Below are positions 43,764 to 52,802 of a stretch of DNA of 64,000 nucleotides, in pieces (position 1 is the first letter of the stretch; each line of letters begins with the position of its first letter). The notes under the pieces were generated by a model. It had not been told where the DNA came from, searched no databases, and saw only the letters and a program-made list of their open reading frames with translations. This DNA comes from Inquilinus sp052078665 (GTDB lineage Bacteria > Pseudomonadota > Alphaproteobacteria > DSM-16000 > Inquilinaceae), in assembly GCF_052078665.1 (NCBI RefSeq), contig NZ_JBQJIK010000002.1, positions 1 to 64,000 on the forward strand. The letters are read 5' to 3'. Position numbers and translations under genes: made by a program.

Positions 43764-44723
43764 ATGCCCGGTCCGTCCCGTCGTGACTTCGTGCTGTCGT
43801 CAGCCCTCGCCGCAGCCTTCGGGCTCGGCGGCAGGCTCGCCGTTCCCGCCGCCTTCGCGCAGGCGCCCGCCGCGCCCTTCACCAGATACAAGGTCGGCTC
43901 GGTCGAGGTGACGGCCCTCTATGACGGGATGTGGGCGAAGCCGCATGATGCCGCCTTCATCAAGAACGCCTCGATCGAGGAGACGAAGGCGGCGTTGGGC
44001 AAGGCCGGGCTGCCGACCGACCACGTCACCATCCCCCTGACCGTGGTCGTGCTCACCATCGACGGCAAGCACGTCATGGTCGATTCCGGCTCGGGCGCGC
44101 AGTGGCAGCCGACCGCGCAGGGCGTGCTCGGCCCCATGGCGGCGGCCGGCATCGATCCCGCCAAGGTCGGCACCATCCTGATCTCGCATTTCCACCCCGA
44201 CCACATCTCCGGGCTGATGGAGAAGGGCACCAACAAGCCGGTCTTCCCCGATGCCGAGCTGGTGGTGAGCGCCGCCGAATACCGGTGGTGGACCGAGCCC
44301 GGCCGGGTCGAGAAGCTGCCGGAGGCGCGCCGGCCGCTGGGCCAGCGCATCAATGCCGTCTTCCCCACCTGGAAAAACTTCATCCTGGTGGAGGAGGAAA
44401 AGGAGGTCGCGCCGGGCATCCGCCTGCTGCCGGCGCCGGGCCACACGCCCGGCCACTCCGCCTTCCTGCTGTCTTCGGGATCGGAGCAGTTGCTGATCTC
44501 GAACGACACGGCCTATGTGCCGGCGCTGCTGGCGCCGCATCCGGAGTGGCAGGGCGCCTATGACCAGGACGGCCCGCTGGCGGTCCAGACCCGCAAGGCG
44601 TTGCTCGATCGCGCGATCGCCGACAGGATGCGGGTCTGCGGTGCGCATTTCCCGTTCCCCGGCTCCGGCAGCTTCGCCAAGGACGGCGCCGCCTATGCCT
44701 TCGTGCCGGATTCTGTCGCCTGA
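43764..44723 (+). CDS. Tat-exported metallo-beta-lactamase-fold hydrolase
   Basis: 319 residues. A Tat signal (SRRDFVLSS, hydrophobic core, then AAFAQA) leads to a metallo-beta-lactamase domain. The motif HFHPDHISGL lies near residue 145. GHTPGHS near 230, NDTAY near 250 and AHFPFPG near 295 complete the zinc ligands. It is likely periplasmic, in the group containing quorum-quenching lactonases and related glyoxalase-II-like hydrolases; the substrate is unknown. The start has GGAGAG upstream. It is first in an operon with a TPR protein and a DoxX protein. Confidence 0.9.
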   Translation: MPGPSRRDFVLSSALAAAFGLGGRLAVPAAFAQAPAAPFTRYKVGSVEVTALYDGMWAKPHDAAFIKNASIEETKAALGKAGLPTDHVTIPLTVVVLTIDGKHVMVDSGSGAQWQPTAQGVLGPMAAAGIDPAKVGTILISHFHPDHISGLMEKGTNKPVFPDAELVVSAAEYRWWTEPGRVEKLPEARRPLGQRINAVFPTWKNFILVEEEKEVAPGIRLLPAPGHTPGHSAFLLSSGSEQLLISNDTAYVPALLAPHPEWQGAYDQDGPLAVQTRKALLDRAIADRMRVCGAHFPFPGSGSFAKDGAAYAFVPDSVA

Positions 44724-44735
44724 AAGGAGCCGACG

Positions 44736-45173
44736 ATGACAGGCCTGCGCTCGTTCGTGTTCGCCGCGCTGCTGGCCGCGTCGCCGGCGCTGGCGGTCGA
44801 TATCAACTTTCCGGGTGACGCGCCGGAGCTCGACGGCATCCGCGACAAGATCGAGGCGGAGGACTATCGCGGCGCCATCGCCGATCTCAACGCCCTGATC
44901 GACGACGGCGTCCAGCACGCCGACGTCTACAACCTGATGGGGTTCAGCCTGCGCAAGAGCGGCGACACCCAGGCGGCGATGACCTACTACCAGAAGGCCC
45001 TCGACTTCGACCCCGACCACAAGGGCGCGCTGGAATATTCCGGCGAGCTGTACCTGCAACTGGGCGATGTCGCCCGGGCCCGCCAGAACGAGGCCAGGCT
45101 GAAGGCGCTCTGCCCGCAGGGCTGCGAGGAGCTGGCGGATCTGCAGCAGGCGATCAGCCGGGCATCGCCGTGA
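44736..45173 (+). CDS. Periplasmic TPR-repeat protein
   Basis: 145 residues with a signal peptide (FVFAALLAASPALA). Two TPR units follow, one around DYRGAIADLNALIDDG, the next around TQAAMTYYQKALDFDPDHKGAL. CPQGC near the end gives two cysteines that may pair. It probably binds a protein partner in the periplasm, perhaps the hydrolase encoded 12 bp upstream. It overlaps the DoxX gene by 4 bp. Confidence 0.85.
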   Translation: MTGLRSFVFAALLAASPALAVDINFPGDAPELDGIRDKIEAEDYRGAIADLNALIDDGVQHADVYNLMGFSLRKSGDTQAAMTYYQKALDFDPDHKGALEYSGELYLQLGDVARARQNEARLKALCPQGCEELADLQQAISRASP

Positions 45174-45586
45174 CCTGCGGCGTGCTGCGGCCGGCCGGCG
45201 AGCTCGCCGGCCGCGCGCTGCTGGGGCTGCTGTTCGTGCTGGAGGGCTTTGGCAAGCTCGGCGCCTACGACGCCGCGGCGGGCTACATGGCCGCCTTCGG
45301 CATGCCGCCGCTGCTGCTGCCGGCGGCGATCGCCGTGGAGCTCGGCGCCGGACTGCTGGTGATCATCGGCTGGCATACGCGCCTCGCCGCGCTTTGCCTG
45401 GCAGCGTTCTGCGTCATTGCCGCCGTGGTCTTCCACACCCGGTTCGGCGACCGCAACCAGCTGATCCATTTCGAGAAGGACCTGGCCCTGGCCGGCGCGT
45501 TCCTGATCCTCTGCGCCCGCGGTGCCGGACGCTTCTCGCTGGATGCCTGGCGCGCCGGCTCCGATCAGGCTCCGGCAACCTCGTAA
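45170..45586 (+). CDS. DoxX family membrane protein
   Basis: 138 residues, four hydrophobic helices with the DoxX pattern RALLGLLFVLEGFGKL near the start and GWHTRLAALCLAAFCVIAAVVFH in the middle. DoxX proteins are linked to thiol redox and envelope processes without a settled reaction. It starts with GTG overlapping the TPR stop. The 3' end overlaps the convergent oxidoreductase by 22 bp. Confidence 0.85.
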   Translation: MTCGVLRPAGELAGRALLGLLFVLEGFGKLGAYDAAAGYMAAFGMPPLLLPAAIAVELGAGLLVIIGWHTRLAALCLAAFCVIAAVVFHTRFGDRNQLIHFEKDLALAGAFLILCARGAGRFSLDAWRAGSDQAPATS

Positions 45587-46536
45587 GCCCGGTCGATCAG
45601 CCGCATGGCCTGCAGATAGTCCCCGATCCCGACCGATGGCGCCACACCCTGTGCGAGGCGCCCGAGCGTGTCGGCCATGAAGGCCTTGTACCGGTCCGCC
45701 GGCAGGATCGGGGCCAGGTCGCGCACCCGCCCGTCGTCCAGCGTGGCGACGCGGCAGCTGTCGCCGCGGTCGATCAGAGTGGCGTTGCGGGCCGAGACGC
45801 GCCATTCGAAATCACCGCCGGGCGCCATCGAGGCAAAGGTGTAGCCGGCCTCGACCGTCGCGATCAGGCCGTCCGGCGCCCGCAGGGTGACGATGGCGTA
45901 TTCCTCCACCGCCTCGCCGTGCAGGCGCCGGTCGACTGCGGCCGAGACGACGGTGAGATCGGCGCCGCCGGCCAGGGCCAGGGCTGCGTCGATGCCGTGG
46001 ATGCCGAGGTTGCGCAGCGCCCCGCCGCCGCCGATGGCGGGGTCCAGCACCCAGGGCACCCCGTCCAGCCGGTAGCGCTGCGGCGGGCCGTTCACGATGC
46101 GGAACTGGGCATGCGAGACCGGGCCGAGCCGGCCGGTGCCGCGCAGCGCCTCGATCTCGGCCCAGATCGGGCCGCAGCGGTTGGGCAGGGGGACGGCGAC
46201 GAACAGGCCGCGCGCCGCCTCGGCCAGCGGCTCCAGGGCGGTGGTCGACACCGCCGCCGGCTTCTCCAGCATGATCGGCAGGCCCGCCTCGATGCAGGCG
46301 AGAGCCAGCGCCGGCACCCGGTCCGGCCGGCCCATGACGACGGTCAGGTCGGGCCGCACGGCGATCAGTGCCTCGATCGTAGCCTCATCGGGGACGCCGT
46401 GCTCCACGGCGAAGCGGGCCGCGACCGCGGGCTCAGGGTCCCAGGCGGCGACGACTTCCGCGCCGGCCGCACGGGCCGCCTCCAGATGCATGCCCGCATG
46501 CCAATGCCCCACGCCCGCCAAGGCCACCCGGGCCAT
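45565..46536 (-). CDS. Gfo/Idh/MocA family oxidoreductase
   Basis: 323 residues. The N-terminal Rossmann fold is at VALAGVGHWHAG and the EKPAAVS motif near residue 93 is the family catalytic lysine segment. A C-terminal substrate domain follows. It oxidises a sugar, inositol or related polyol with NAD(P). It diverges from the GntR gene at 46613 across 76 bp and is probably controlled by it. The start ATG follows AGGGAGG. Confidence 0.9.
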   Translation of the reverse strand: MARVALAGVGHWHAGMHLEAARAAGAEVVAAWDPEPAVAARFAVEHGVPDEATIEALIAVRPDLTVVMGRPDRVPALALACIEAGLPIMLEKPAAVSTTALEPLAEAARGLFVAVPLPNRCGPIWAEIEALRGTGRLGPVSHAQFRIVNGPPQRYRLDGVPWVLDPAIGGGGALRNLGIHGIDAALALAGGADLTVVSAAVDRRLHGEAVEEYAIVTLRAPDGLIATVEAGYTFASMAPGGDFEWRVSARNATLIDRGDSCRVATLDDGRVRDLAPILPADRYKAFMADTLGRLAQGVAPSVGIGDYLQAMRLIDRAYEVAGA

Positions 46537-46561
46537 CCCATCCTCCCTCTTGGCTTATGGC

Positions 46562-46581
46562 CTTGACAGATATCCTACAAG
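46562..46581. promoter_or_regulatory. Candidate GntR operator between Gfo/Idh and GntR genes
   Basis: CTTGACAGAT-ATCCTACAAG is a 20-bp imperfect palindrome, 7 of 10 positions paired, with CTTG/CAAG ends and GATATC centre. It lies in the 76-bp divergent gap and includes a perfect TTGACA. Confidence 0.4.
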
Positions 46582-46612
46582 TCGGCAACCATCAAGCCAT
46601 GCCGATCCGGGG

Positions 46613-47338
46613 ATGTCGATGATGAAGGAGATCAAGCCGCTCGCCCGGCCGCCTTTGCTCCATGTCTCGGTGCAGGAGAGCCTGAAGAGCTATATCGACG
46701 ACAACGCCCTGGCCCCCGGCGCGCCGCTGCCGCCGGAGAACGATCTGGCGCAGCAGCTGGGGGTCAGCCGCAACTCCGTGCGCGAGGCGATCAAGGCGCT
46801 GGAATCGCTCGGCATCCTCGAGACGCGGCGCGGCATCGGCGTGTTCGTGAAGGCGTTCTCGTTCGAGCCGCTGCTGGCCAACCTGGCCTATGGCCTGGGC
46901 GGCGCGCTGCGCGAGGTCGAGGAGGTGCTGGAGATCCGCCGCGTGCTGGAGGTCGGGCTGATCGGCAAGACCATCGCGCTGATCGGCGAGGCGGATCTGG
47001 CGGAGCTGAAGGACACGGTCGAGCGCATGCGCCGCCGGGCCGAGCGGAACGAGAGCTTCGCCGAGGAGGACCAGCAGTTCCACCACCTGCTGTTCCGCTG
47101 CCAGAACAACCGCATGCTGACCAGCCTGATCGACGTGTTCTGGATGGCCTTCTACAAGGCGTCCGACTTCGTGAACCTGGCCAATGCCGACCCGATGGCG
47201 ACCTGGCGGGACCATCAGGAAATCTACGCTGCGATCGAGGCGCGCGACGGGGCCGCGGCCCGCAGCCGGCTCGACCAGCACTATGACGGGATCGCCCGTC
47301 TTCTCGCGACCCGGAAGGGCGCGAAAGCAGAAAACTGA
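46613..47338 (+). CDS. GntR-family (FadR/FCD) transcriptional regulator
   Basis: 241 residues. The winged helix-turn-helix is at residues 15-80 (LAQQLGVSRNSVREAIKALESLGILETRRGIGVFV), followed by an FCD ligand domain. Starts at 46613 or the adjacent in-frame ATGs at 46619 and 46622 are all possible; upstream frame lacks family features. It leads the third importer operon and diverges from a Gfo/Idh enzyme, so it likely senses the substrate or an intermediate. Confidence 0.9.
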   Translation: MSMMKEIKPLARPPLLHVSVQESLKSYIDDNALAPGAPLPPENDLAQQLGVSRNSVREAIKALESLGILETRRGIGVFVKAFSFEPLLANLAYGLGGALREVEEVLEIRRVLEVGLIGKTIALIGEADLAELKDTVERMRRRAERNESFAEEDQQFHHLLFRCQNNRMLTSLIDVFWMAFYKASDFVNLANADPMATWRDHQEIYAAIEARDGAAARSRLDQHYDGIARLLATRKGAKAEN

Positions 47339-47351
47339 CAGGGAGGACATG

Positions 47352-48932
47352 ATGAGATTCGGGATGCTGGCATCCGCGCTGGCGCTTGCCGCCGCCATGG
47401 CTTGGGCGCCGGGCGCACCCGCTGTGGCGCAGGAGCCGTCGACGATCACCGGCGGGTTCGATGTCGGCCCGGGCGGCTTCCAGGGCAACTTCAACCCGCT
47501 CTCCGCCACCGGCGGCTTCACCTGGCTCAGCCTGTATTTCGAGCCGCTGGTGATCAACGACGACAAGCTGGAGAGCATCGTCGGCGACCTGGCGTCGAGC
47601 TATGAGGTCAGCGCCGACAAGCTGCAATACACCTTCAAGCTGGCCGACGCGAAATGGCATGACGGCCAGCCCTTCACCTCGGCCGACGTCAAGTTCACCA
47701 TCGACACCGCGAAGAACGGCGCCACCGGCACGGTCTTCACCGCCCGCCTCGGGGCCATCGCCTCGGTCGAGACGCCGGATTCGAAGACCGCGGTGCTGAA
47801 GCTGTCGGCGCCGAATGCCGGCCTGCTGGCGACGCTGACCCAGCTGATGATGCTGCCGCAGCACGCGCTAAAGGACATCCCGGCCGACGCGCTGGCCAAG
47901 CATGAATGGTGGTCGAAGTCGCCGATCGGCACCGGCCCCTACAAGTTCTCGCGCTACGTCACCGACCAGTATGTCGAGCTGGCCGCCAATGCCGACTATC
48001 GCGGCGGCAAGCCGGTGACGGACCGGATCATCAACCGCTACTTCGCCAACACCGCGGCGGCGGTGGCGGCGCTGCGCTCCGGCGAGATCGCCTTCAGCTA
48101 TGTCGAGGCCGACGACGTCGCGACCTTCACCGGCAACGACGGCTTCAAGGTGATCGAGGGCAACTCCTTCGTCGTCAACTACCTGGGCTTCAACCAGGAG
48201 GTGCCGCTGTGGAAGGACGTGCGCGTGCGCCAGGCGGTGATGCACGCGATCAACCGCGATGCGATCGTCCAGAGCCTCTACAAGGGCGCCGCCGAGATCG
48301 CCAATTGCGGCTATGTCGCCGACCATCTGCTGCCCCCGGGCATCGACAGCTACGCCTATGATCCGGAGAAGTCGAAGCAGCTGCTGGCCGAGGCCGGCTG
48401 GGACCAGATCAACGGCAGCAGGCCGATCCCGCTGCTGACCTACTACAACACGCCGCTGGCCTCGAACGTGCTGGCCGCGGTGCAGGCCATGCTGGCGCAA
48501 GTGGGCATCAACGTGGTGCCGCGGGCGGTCGACACGCCGACCTACAACGCCACCATCTACGCCCAGAGCCCGGACTGGTCGCAGTTCCCGCTGGTCTATG
48601 CCGGGCTGCAGAACGGGCCGGATCCGAGCGCCATCAACATCGGCCTGAACGAGAAGCAGATCCCGCCGGCCGGCGCCAACTTCCTGCGCATCCGCATGCC
48701 GGATCTGACCGCCGCCTTCGACGCCGCGCTGAACGAGACCGACGATGCCAAGCGGGCCGAGCGCTACCAGGCCGTGTGCAAGGCGATGAACGCCAACCTG
48801 CCCTGGGCGACCATGTGGGTGGCCAAGCGCTACGGCGTCGCCTCCGCCAAGCTGAAGGACTTCGTCTGGATCCCCGCCCCGGCCGGCGGCCCCTTCGCCG
48901 CCCATCCGGAGAAATGGGCGCTCGGCAACTGA
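47352..48932 (+). CDS. ABC transporter substrate-binding protein, family 5
   Basis: 526 residues with a signal peptide (LASALALAAAMAWAPGAPAVAQ). SBP family 5 features include LQYTFKLADAKWHDGQPFTSADVKF and VRQAVMHAINRDAIVQSLYKGAAE. ATG at 47352 has GGAGG five bases upstream; the ATG at 47349 is only two bases from it and is less likely. Unlike the other two importers, this one has a single binding protein. It lies 13 bp after the GntR gene. Confidence 0.92.
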   Translation: MRFGMLASALALAAAMAWAPGAPAVAQEPSTITGGFDVGPGGFQGNFNPLSATGGFTWLSLYFEPLVINDDKLESIVGDLASSYEVSADKLQYTFKLADAKWHDGQPFTSADVKFTIDTAKNGATGTVFTARLGAIASVETPDSKTAVLKLSAPNAGLLATLTQLMMLPQHALKDIPADALAKHEWWSKSPIGTGPYKFSRYVTDQYVELAANADYRGGKPVTDRIINRYFANTAAAVAALRSGEIAFSYVEADDVATFTGNDGFKVIEGNSFVVNYLGFNQEVPLWKDVRVRQAVMHAINRDAIVQSLYKGAAEIANCGYVADHLLPPGIDSYAYDPEKSKQLLAEAGWDQINGSRPIPLLTYYNTPLASNVLAAVQAMLAQVGINVVPRAVDTPTYNATIYAQSPDWSQFPLVYAGLQNGPDPSAINIGLNEKQIPPAGANFLRIRMPDLTAAFDAALNETDDAKRAERYQAVCKAMNANLPWATMWVAKRYGVASAKLKDFVWIPAPAGGPFAAHPEKWALGN

Positions 48933-48987
48933 CATCCTTCATGGGCGGCGCGGCCGGCCGGGCCGCGCCGTTCCGCCGGGACATGAC

Positions 48988-49947
48988 ATGCTGAACTTCT
49001 GCCTTCGTCGCCTCGCGGTCGGGGTCGGCATGCTGATCGCGCTCAGCCTGCTGATCTTCATCCTGCTCCGGCTCGCGCCCGGTGATCCGATCGACGCCTA
49101 CATCAACCCGAATGTGGCGATGTCGCAGGAGGAGATGGCCGCCGTGCGCGCCCGTCTCGGCCTCGACCAGCCGCTGCCGGTGCAGTACCTGGCTTGGCTG
49201 GGCGGGGCGCTGCGCGGCGATCTCGGCTTCTCGCTGCAGCGCAACGGCGAGACCGTGCTGGGGCTGGTGGCGCAGCGGATCGGCCCGACCCTGCTGCTGA
49301 TGGGGACGGGGCTGGCGATCGCCATCGTGGCCGGCATCGGCGCCGGCATCATCGGCGCCGTCCGCCGCAATTCGGCGACCGATCTCGGCCTGTCGGTCGC
49401 CGCCTTCCTCGGCATCTCCAGCCCGGCCTTCCTGACCGCGCTGGTCGGCCTCTATGTCTTCTCCGTGCTGCTGCGCTGGGCGCCGTCCGGCGGCATGCTG
49501 ACCCCCGGGGCGCCGTTCTCGCTCGGCGACCTGGTCAGCCACCTGATCCTGCCGGCGCTGCTGCTGTCGATCGGCCACGCCGCGCTGATCATGCGCTATA
49601 TGCGCGCCTCGCTGCTGGAGGTGCTGAACCAGGACTATGTCCGCTCGGCCCGCGCCAAGGGGGTCAAGGAGTTCTGGGTGATCGTGAAGCACGCGCTGCG
49701 CAACGCGCTGCTGCCGGTCGTCACCCTGATCGGGTCGACCATCGGCATCGCCGTCGGCGGCGCCATCTTCCTCGAGAGCGTCTTCAACTGGCCGGGCATG
49801 GGCCTCTTGCTGGTCAGCGCGGTCGAGACCCGCGACTACCCGGTGATCATGGGCGCGACCCTCGTGGTCGGCGCCTGCGTGATCGTCGCCAACCTGCTGA
49901 CCGACATCGCCTATGCGGCGATCGATCCGCGGATCCAGGTGGCCTGA
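48988..49947 (+). CDS. ABC transporter permease, DppB type
   Basis: 319 residues. The first helix is at residues 7-30 (AVGVGMLIALSLLIFILLRL). The EAA loop YVRSARAKGVKEFWVI lies near residues 220-235 and VFNWPGMGLLL near 270. It is part of importer 3, 55 bp after the binding protein gene and 1 bp before the next permease. Confidence 0.92.
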   Translation: MLNFCLRRLAVGVGMLIALSLLIFILLRLAPGDPIDAYINPNVAMSQEEMAAVRARLGLDQPLPVQYLAWLGGALRGDLGFSLQRNGETVLGLVAQRIGPTLLLMGTGLAIAIVAGIGAGIIGAVRRNSATDLGLSVAAFLGISSPAFLTALVGLYVFSVLLRWAPSGGMLTPGAPFSLGDLVSHLILPALLLSIGHAALIMRYMRASLLEVLNQDYVRSARAKGVKEFWVIVKHALRNALLPVVTLIGSTIGIAVGGAIFLESVFNWPGMGLLLVSAVETRDYPVIMGATLVVGACVIVANLLTDIAYAAIDPRIQVA

Positions 49948-49948
49948 C

Positions 49949-50833
49949 ATGGCAGTCGTGGAAACCTCCCGCTCCCGCGGCGGCAACGGCCCGCTGGCCC
50001 GCGCCTTCCGCCGCTTCGCGTCCAACGGCGCGGCGCTGGCCGGCATCGCCATCCTGGTGCCGATGCTGGTGCTGATCGTCTGCTACCCGCTGATCCTCGG
50101 CCACAAGCCGAACGAGATCGACCTGCTGGCGCTCAACAAGGGCCCCGGCGCGGCGCATTGGCTGGGCACCGACGGGGTCGGCCGCGACATCCTGGCCCGC
50201 GTGCTGCAGGGCGGGCGCATCTCGCTGCTGGTCGCCGTGGTCTCGGTGGCGATCTCGGTGGTGATCGGCTTCCTGGTCGGCTCGATCTCGGCCATGGCCG
50301 GGCGTTTCACCGATGCCGCGATCATGCGCTTCGTCGACCTCGCCATGACCCTGCCGCCGGTGATCTCGCTGCTGGTCCTGGCCTCGATCACCGGCGCGGG
50401 TATCGTGCCGACCATCATCGTCATCTCGCTGCTGTCCTGGCCGGTGCTGGCGCGCATGGTGCGGGCCCGGCTGATGGAGCTGCGCGAGCGCGACTTCGTG
50501 GTGGCGTCGCGCGGCATGGGCGCCGGCCTCGGCCACCTGCTGTGGCGGCACGGCCTGCCGAACTCGATCGACATCCTGGTGGTCTACGCCACGCTGCAGA
50601 TCGCCGCTGCCATCCTGCTCGAGGCCGGTCTGTCCTTCCTCGGCCTCGGCGTGCCGCCGCCGGAGGCGAGCTGGGGCAACATGCTGAACGCCGCCCGCAG
50701 CACCGTGGTGCTGGAGCAGTACCCCTGGCAATGGCTGTTCCCGGGCGCCGCCCTGGTGATCACCGTGCTGGCCATCAACTTCGTCGGCGACGGATTGCGC
50801 GACGCCTTCGACCCCCGTTCCGAACTCAACTGA
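49949..50833 (+). CDS. ABC transporter permease, DppC type
   Basis: 294 residues. The first helix (GAALAGIAILVPMLVLIVCYPLI) is followed by WLGTDGVGRDILARVLQGGR, the family signature, and an EAA-like loop (FVVASRGMGAGLGHLLW). It ends NFVGDGLRDAFDPR. The start at 49949 gives a one-base gap from the previous stop; an in-frame ATG at 49913 would lie inside that gene. Confidence 0.92.
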   Translation: MAVVETSRSRGGNGPLARAFRRFASNGAALAGIAILVPMLVLIVCYPLILGHKPNEIDLLALNKGPGAAHWLGTDGVGRDILARVLQGGRISLLVAVVSVAISVVIGFLVGSISAMAGRFTDAAIMRFVDLAMTLPPVISLLVLASITGAGIVPTIIVISLLSWPVLARMVRARLMELRERDFVVASRGMGAGLGHLLWRHGLPNSIDILVVYATLQIAAAILLEAGLSFLGLGVPPPEASWGNMLNAARSTVVLEQYPWQWLFPGAALVITVLAINFVGDGLRDAFDPRSELN

Positions 50834-50848
50834 CCGAAAAGACCCGTC

Positions 50849-51775
50849 ATGGCATCAGCCCCAGCCTTCCAGGGCGTCGTCCCGCCCGTCGTCACCCCGC
50901 TGACCCCGGATTTCCAGGTCGACTATCCGTCCTTCACCCGCGTGCTCGAGCATCTGATCGGCGGCGGCGTGCACGGCCTGTTCGTGCTCGGCTCCACCAG
51001 CGAGGTGGTGTTCCATGACGAGGCGACGCGGCGGCGGATCCTGGAGCATGCGGTCAAGGTCGCGAATGGCCGGGTGCCCGTGCTGGCCGGGGTGATCGAC
51101 CCGACCACCGACCGCGTCATCGGCCATGCCAGGGTGGCGCAGTCGATCGGCGTCGACGCGGTGGTGGTGACGGCGCCGTTCTACGCCCGCACCAGCGCGC
51201 CGGAGGTGGTCGACCATTTCCGCTACATCCGCGAGGCCATCGACGTTCCGGTGATCGCCTACGACATCCCGGTCTGCGTCCACGTCAAGCTGGACCGCGC
51301 CGGCGTGGTGACGCTGGCCCGCGAGGGCACCATCGCCGGGCTGAAGGATTCCAGCGGCGACGACGGCAATTTCCGCTTCGCCCTGCTGGACCTGGCCGAC
51401 AAGCCGGAGATCGCGATGATGACCGGGTCGGAGATCGTCTGCGACTCCGCCCTCGCCGCCGGCGCCCATGGCATCGTGCCCGGCCTCGCCAATGTCGACC
51501 CGCACGGCTATGTCCGCCTCTACGACCTGTGCCGCAAGGGCGACTGGGCGGCGGCGCGGGCGGAGCAGGAGCGGCTGTGCCGCCTGTTCGAGATCGTCTG
51601 GGTCAGCCTGCCGCGCACCAGCGCCGGGTCGGCCGGCGTCGGCGGATTCAAGACGGCGATGCGCCGCCTCGGCATCATCGACACCAACGTCATGGCCCGG
51701 CCGCAGCGGGCGCTGAACGATGCCGAGGCCGCGAAGGTCGAGGCGATCCTGCAGGCGACCGGCCTGCTGGCCTGA
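50849..51775 (+). CDS. DapA/NanA-family aldolase or dihydrodipicolinate synthase-like protein, copy 1
   Basis: 308 residues, class I aldolase fold. The Schiff-base lysine is Lys166 (GLKDSSGD) and the catalytic Tyr is Tyr138 (IAYDIP). GSTSEVVFHDE near residue 48 is the pyruvate-carboxylate binding region. Such enzymes make or cleave keto-acids such as KDG, N-acetylneuraminate or dihydrodipicolinate. A lysine-biosynthesis role is unlikely, because it is embedded in an importer operon 15 bp after a permease. It probably cleaves or dehydrates the imported acid. Confidence 0.88.
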   Translation: MASAPAFQGVVPPVVTPLTPDFQVDYPSFTRVLEHLIGGGVHGLFVLGSTSEVVFHDEATRRRILEHAVKVANGRVPVLAGVIDPTTDRVIGHARVAQSIGVDAVVVTAPFYARTSAPEVVDHFRYIREAIDVPVIAYDIPVCVHVKLDRAGVVTLAREGTIAGLKDSSGDDGNFRFALLDLADKPEIAMMTGSEIVCDSALAAGAHGIVPGLANVDPHGYVRLYDLCRKGDWAAARAEQERLCRLFEIVWVSLPRTSAGSAGVGGFKTAMRRLGIIDTNVMARPQRALNDAEAAKVEAILQATGLLA

Positions 51776-51783
51776 GGACCCTG

Positions 51784-52800
51784 ATGGTAGAGGCCCAGCA
51801 CCCCATCCTCGACGTCCACGGGCTGCGGACCGTGTTCCGCATCCGCGGGCGCGAGGTGACCGCGGTGGCGGATCTCGACCTCGCCATCGGCGCGGCGGAG
51901 ACGGTCGCGCTGGTCGGCGAGTCCGGCTCCGGCAAGTCGGTGACGAGCCTCTCCATCATGGGGCTGCTGCCGGCCAAGGCCGGCCGCGTGGCCGCGGGGT
52001 CGATCCGGTTCCGCGGCAAGGACGGGCGGGATCGAGACCTGGCGACGCTGGACGGGGAGGCACGGCGGCGGATCCGCGGCAACGACATCGGCATGGTGTT
52101 CCAGGAGCCGATGACGAGCCTGAACCCGGTCTACACCATCGGCGACCAGATCGCCGAGCCGGTCCGCATCCATCTCGGCCGCGACCGCCGGTCGGCCTGG
52201 GAAGCGGCGGTCGATCTGCTCGACAGCGTCGGCATCCCCGACCCGAAGCGGCGGGCGGCGCAGTATCCGCACGAGCTGTCGGGCGGCATGCGCCAGCGCG
52301 CCACCATCGCCATGGCGCTGGCCTGCGACCCGACGCTGCTGCTGGCCGACGAGCCGACCACCGCGCTCGACGTCACCATCCAGGCGCAGATCCTCGACCT
52401 GCTGCGCCGGCTGCAGGACCAGCGCGGCATGGGGGTGCTGTTCGTGACCCACAATCTCGGCGTGGTGGCCGAGATCGCCCATCGCGTGGCGGTGATGTAT
52501 GCCGGCCGGATCGTCGAGACCGGGCCGGTGCGCGAGGTGTTCCGGCACCCGCGCCACCCCTACACCATCGGCCTGCTGGCCTCGGTGCCGAAGCTGGGCG
52601 AGGCGACGCGGCTGAAGGCGGCGGGGGAGAAACTGGCCACCATCCCCGGCACGGTGCCCAGCCTGGCTGCCATGCCGCCCGGCTGCGCCTTCGCCACGCG
52701 CTGCCCGCATGTGATCGAGGCCTGCCGCGCCGCCGTCCCGGCGCCGGCCGAGGTCGGCCCCGGCCACACCAGCCGCTGCATCCGATGGCAGGAGCTCTGA
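51784..52800 (+). CDS. ABC transporter ATP-binding protein, DppD type
   Basis: 338 residues with Walker A GESGSGKSV, signature LSGGMRQRA and Walker B LLLADEPTTALD. HPYTIGLLASVP and the C-terminal cysteine segment CAFATRCP complete the family pattern. The start at 51784 is 8 bp after the aldolase stop; the frame extends upstream into that gene but without family similarity. It pairs with the next ATPase. Confidence 0.92.
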   Translation: MVEAQHPILDVHGLRTVFRIRGREVTAVADLDLAIGAAETVALVGESGSGKSVTSLSIMGLLPAKAGRVAAGSIRFRGKDGRDRDLATLDGEARRRIRGNDIGMVFQEPMTSLNPVYTIGDQIAEPVRIHLGRDRRSAWEAAVDLLDSVGIPDPKRRAAQYPHELSGGMRQRATIAMALACDPTLLLADEPTTALDVTIQAQILDLLRRLQDQRGMGVLFVTHNLGVVAEIAHRVAVMYAGRIVETGPVREVFRHPRHPYTIGLLASVPKLGEATRLKAAGEKLATIPGTVPSLAAMPPGCAFATRCPHVIEACRAAVPAPAEVGPGHTSRCIRWQEL

Positions 52801-52802
52801 CC

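Noticed and set aside
46563..46591. A standard promoter for the GntR gene using the TTGACA at 46563
   Set aside because: No acceptable -10 box lies 16-18 bp downstream; the TTGACA is better seen as part of the palindrome.
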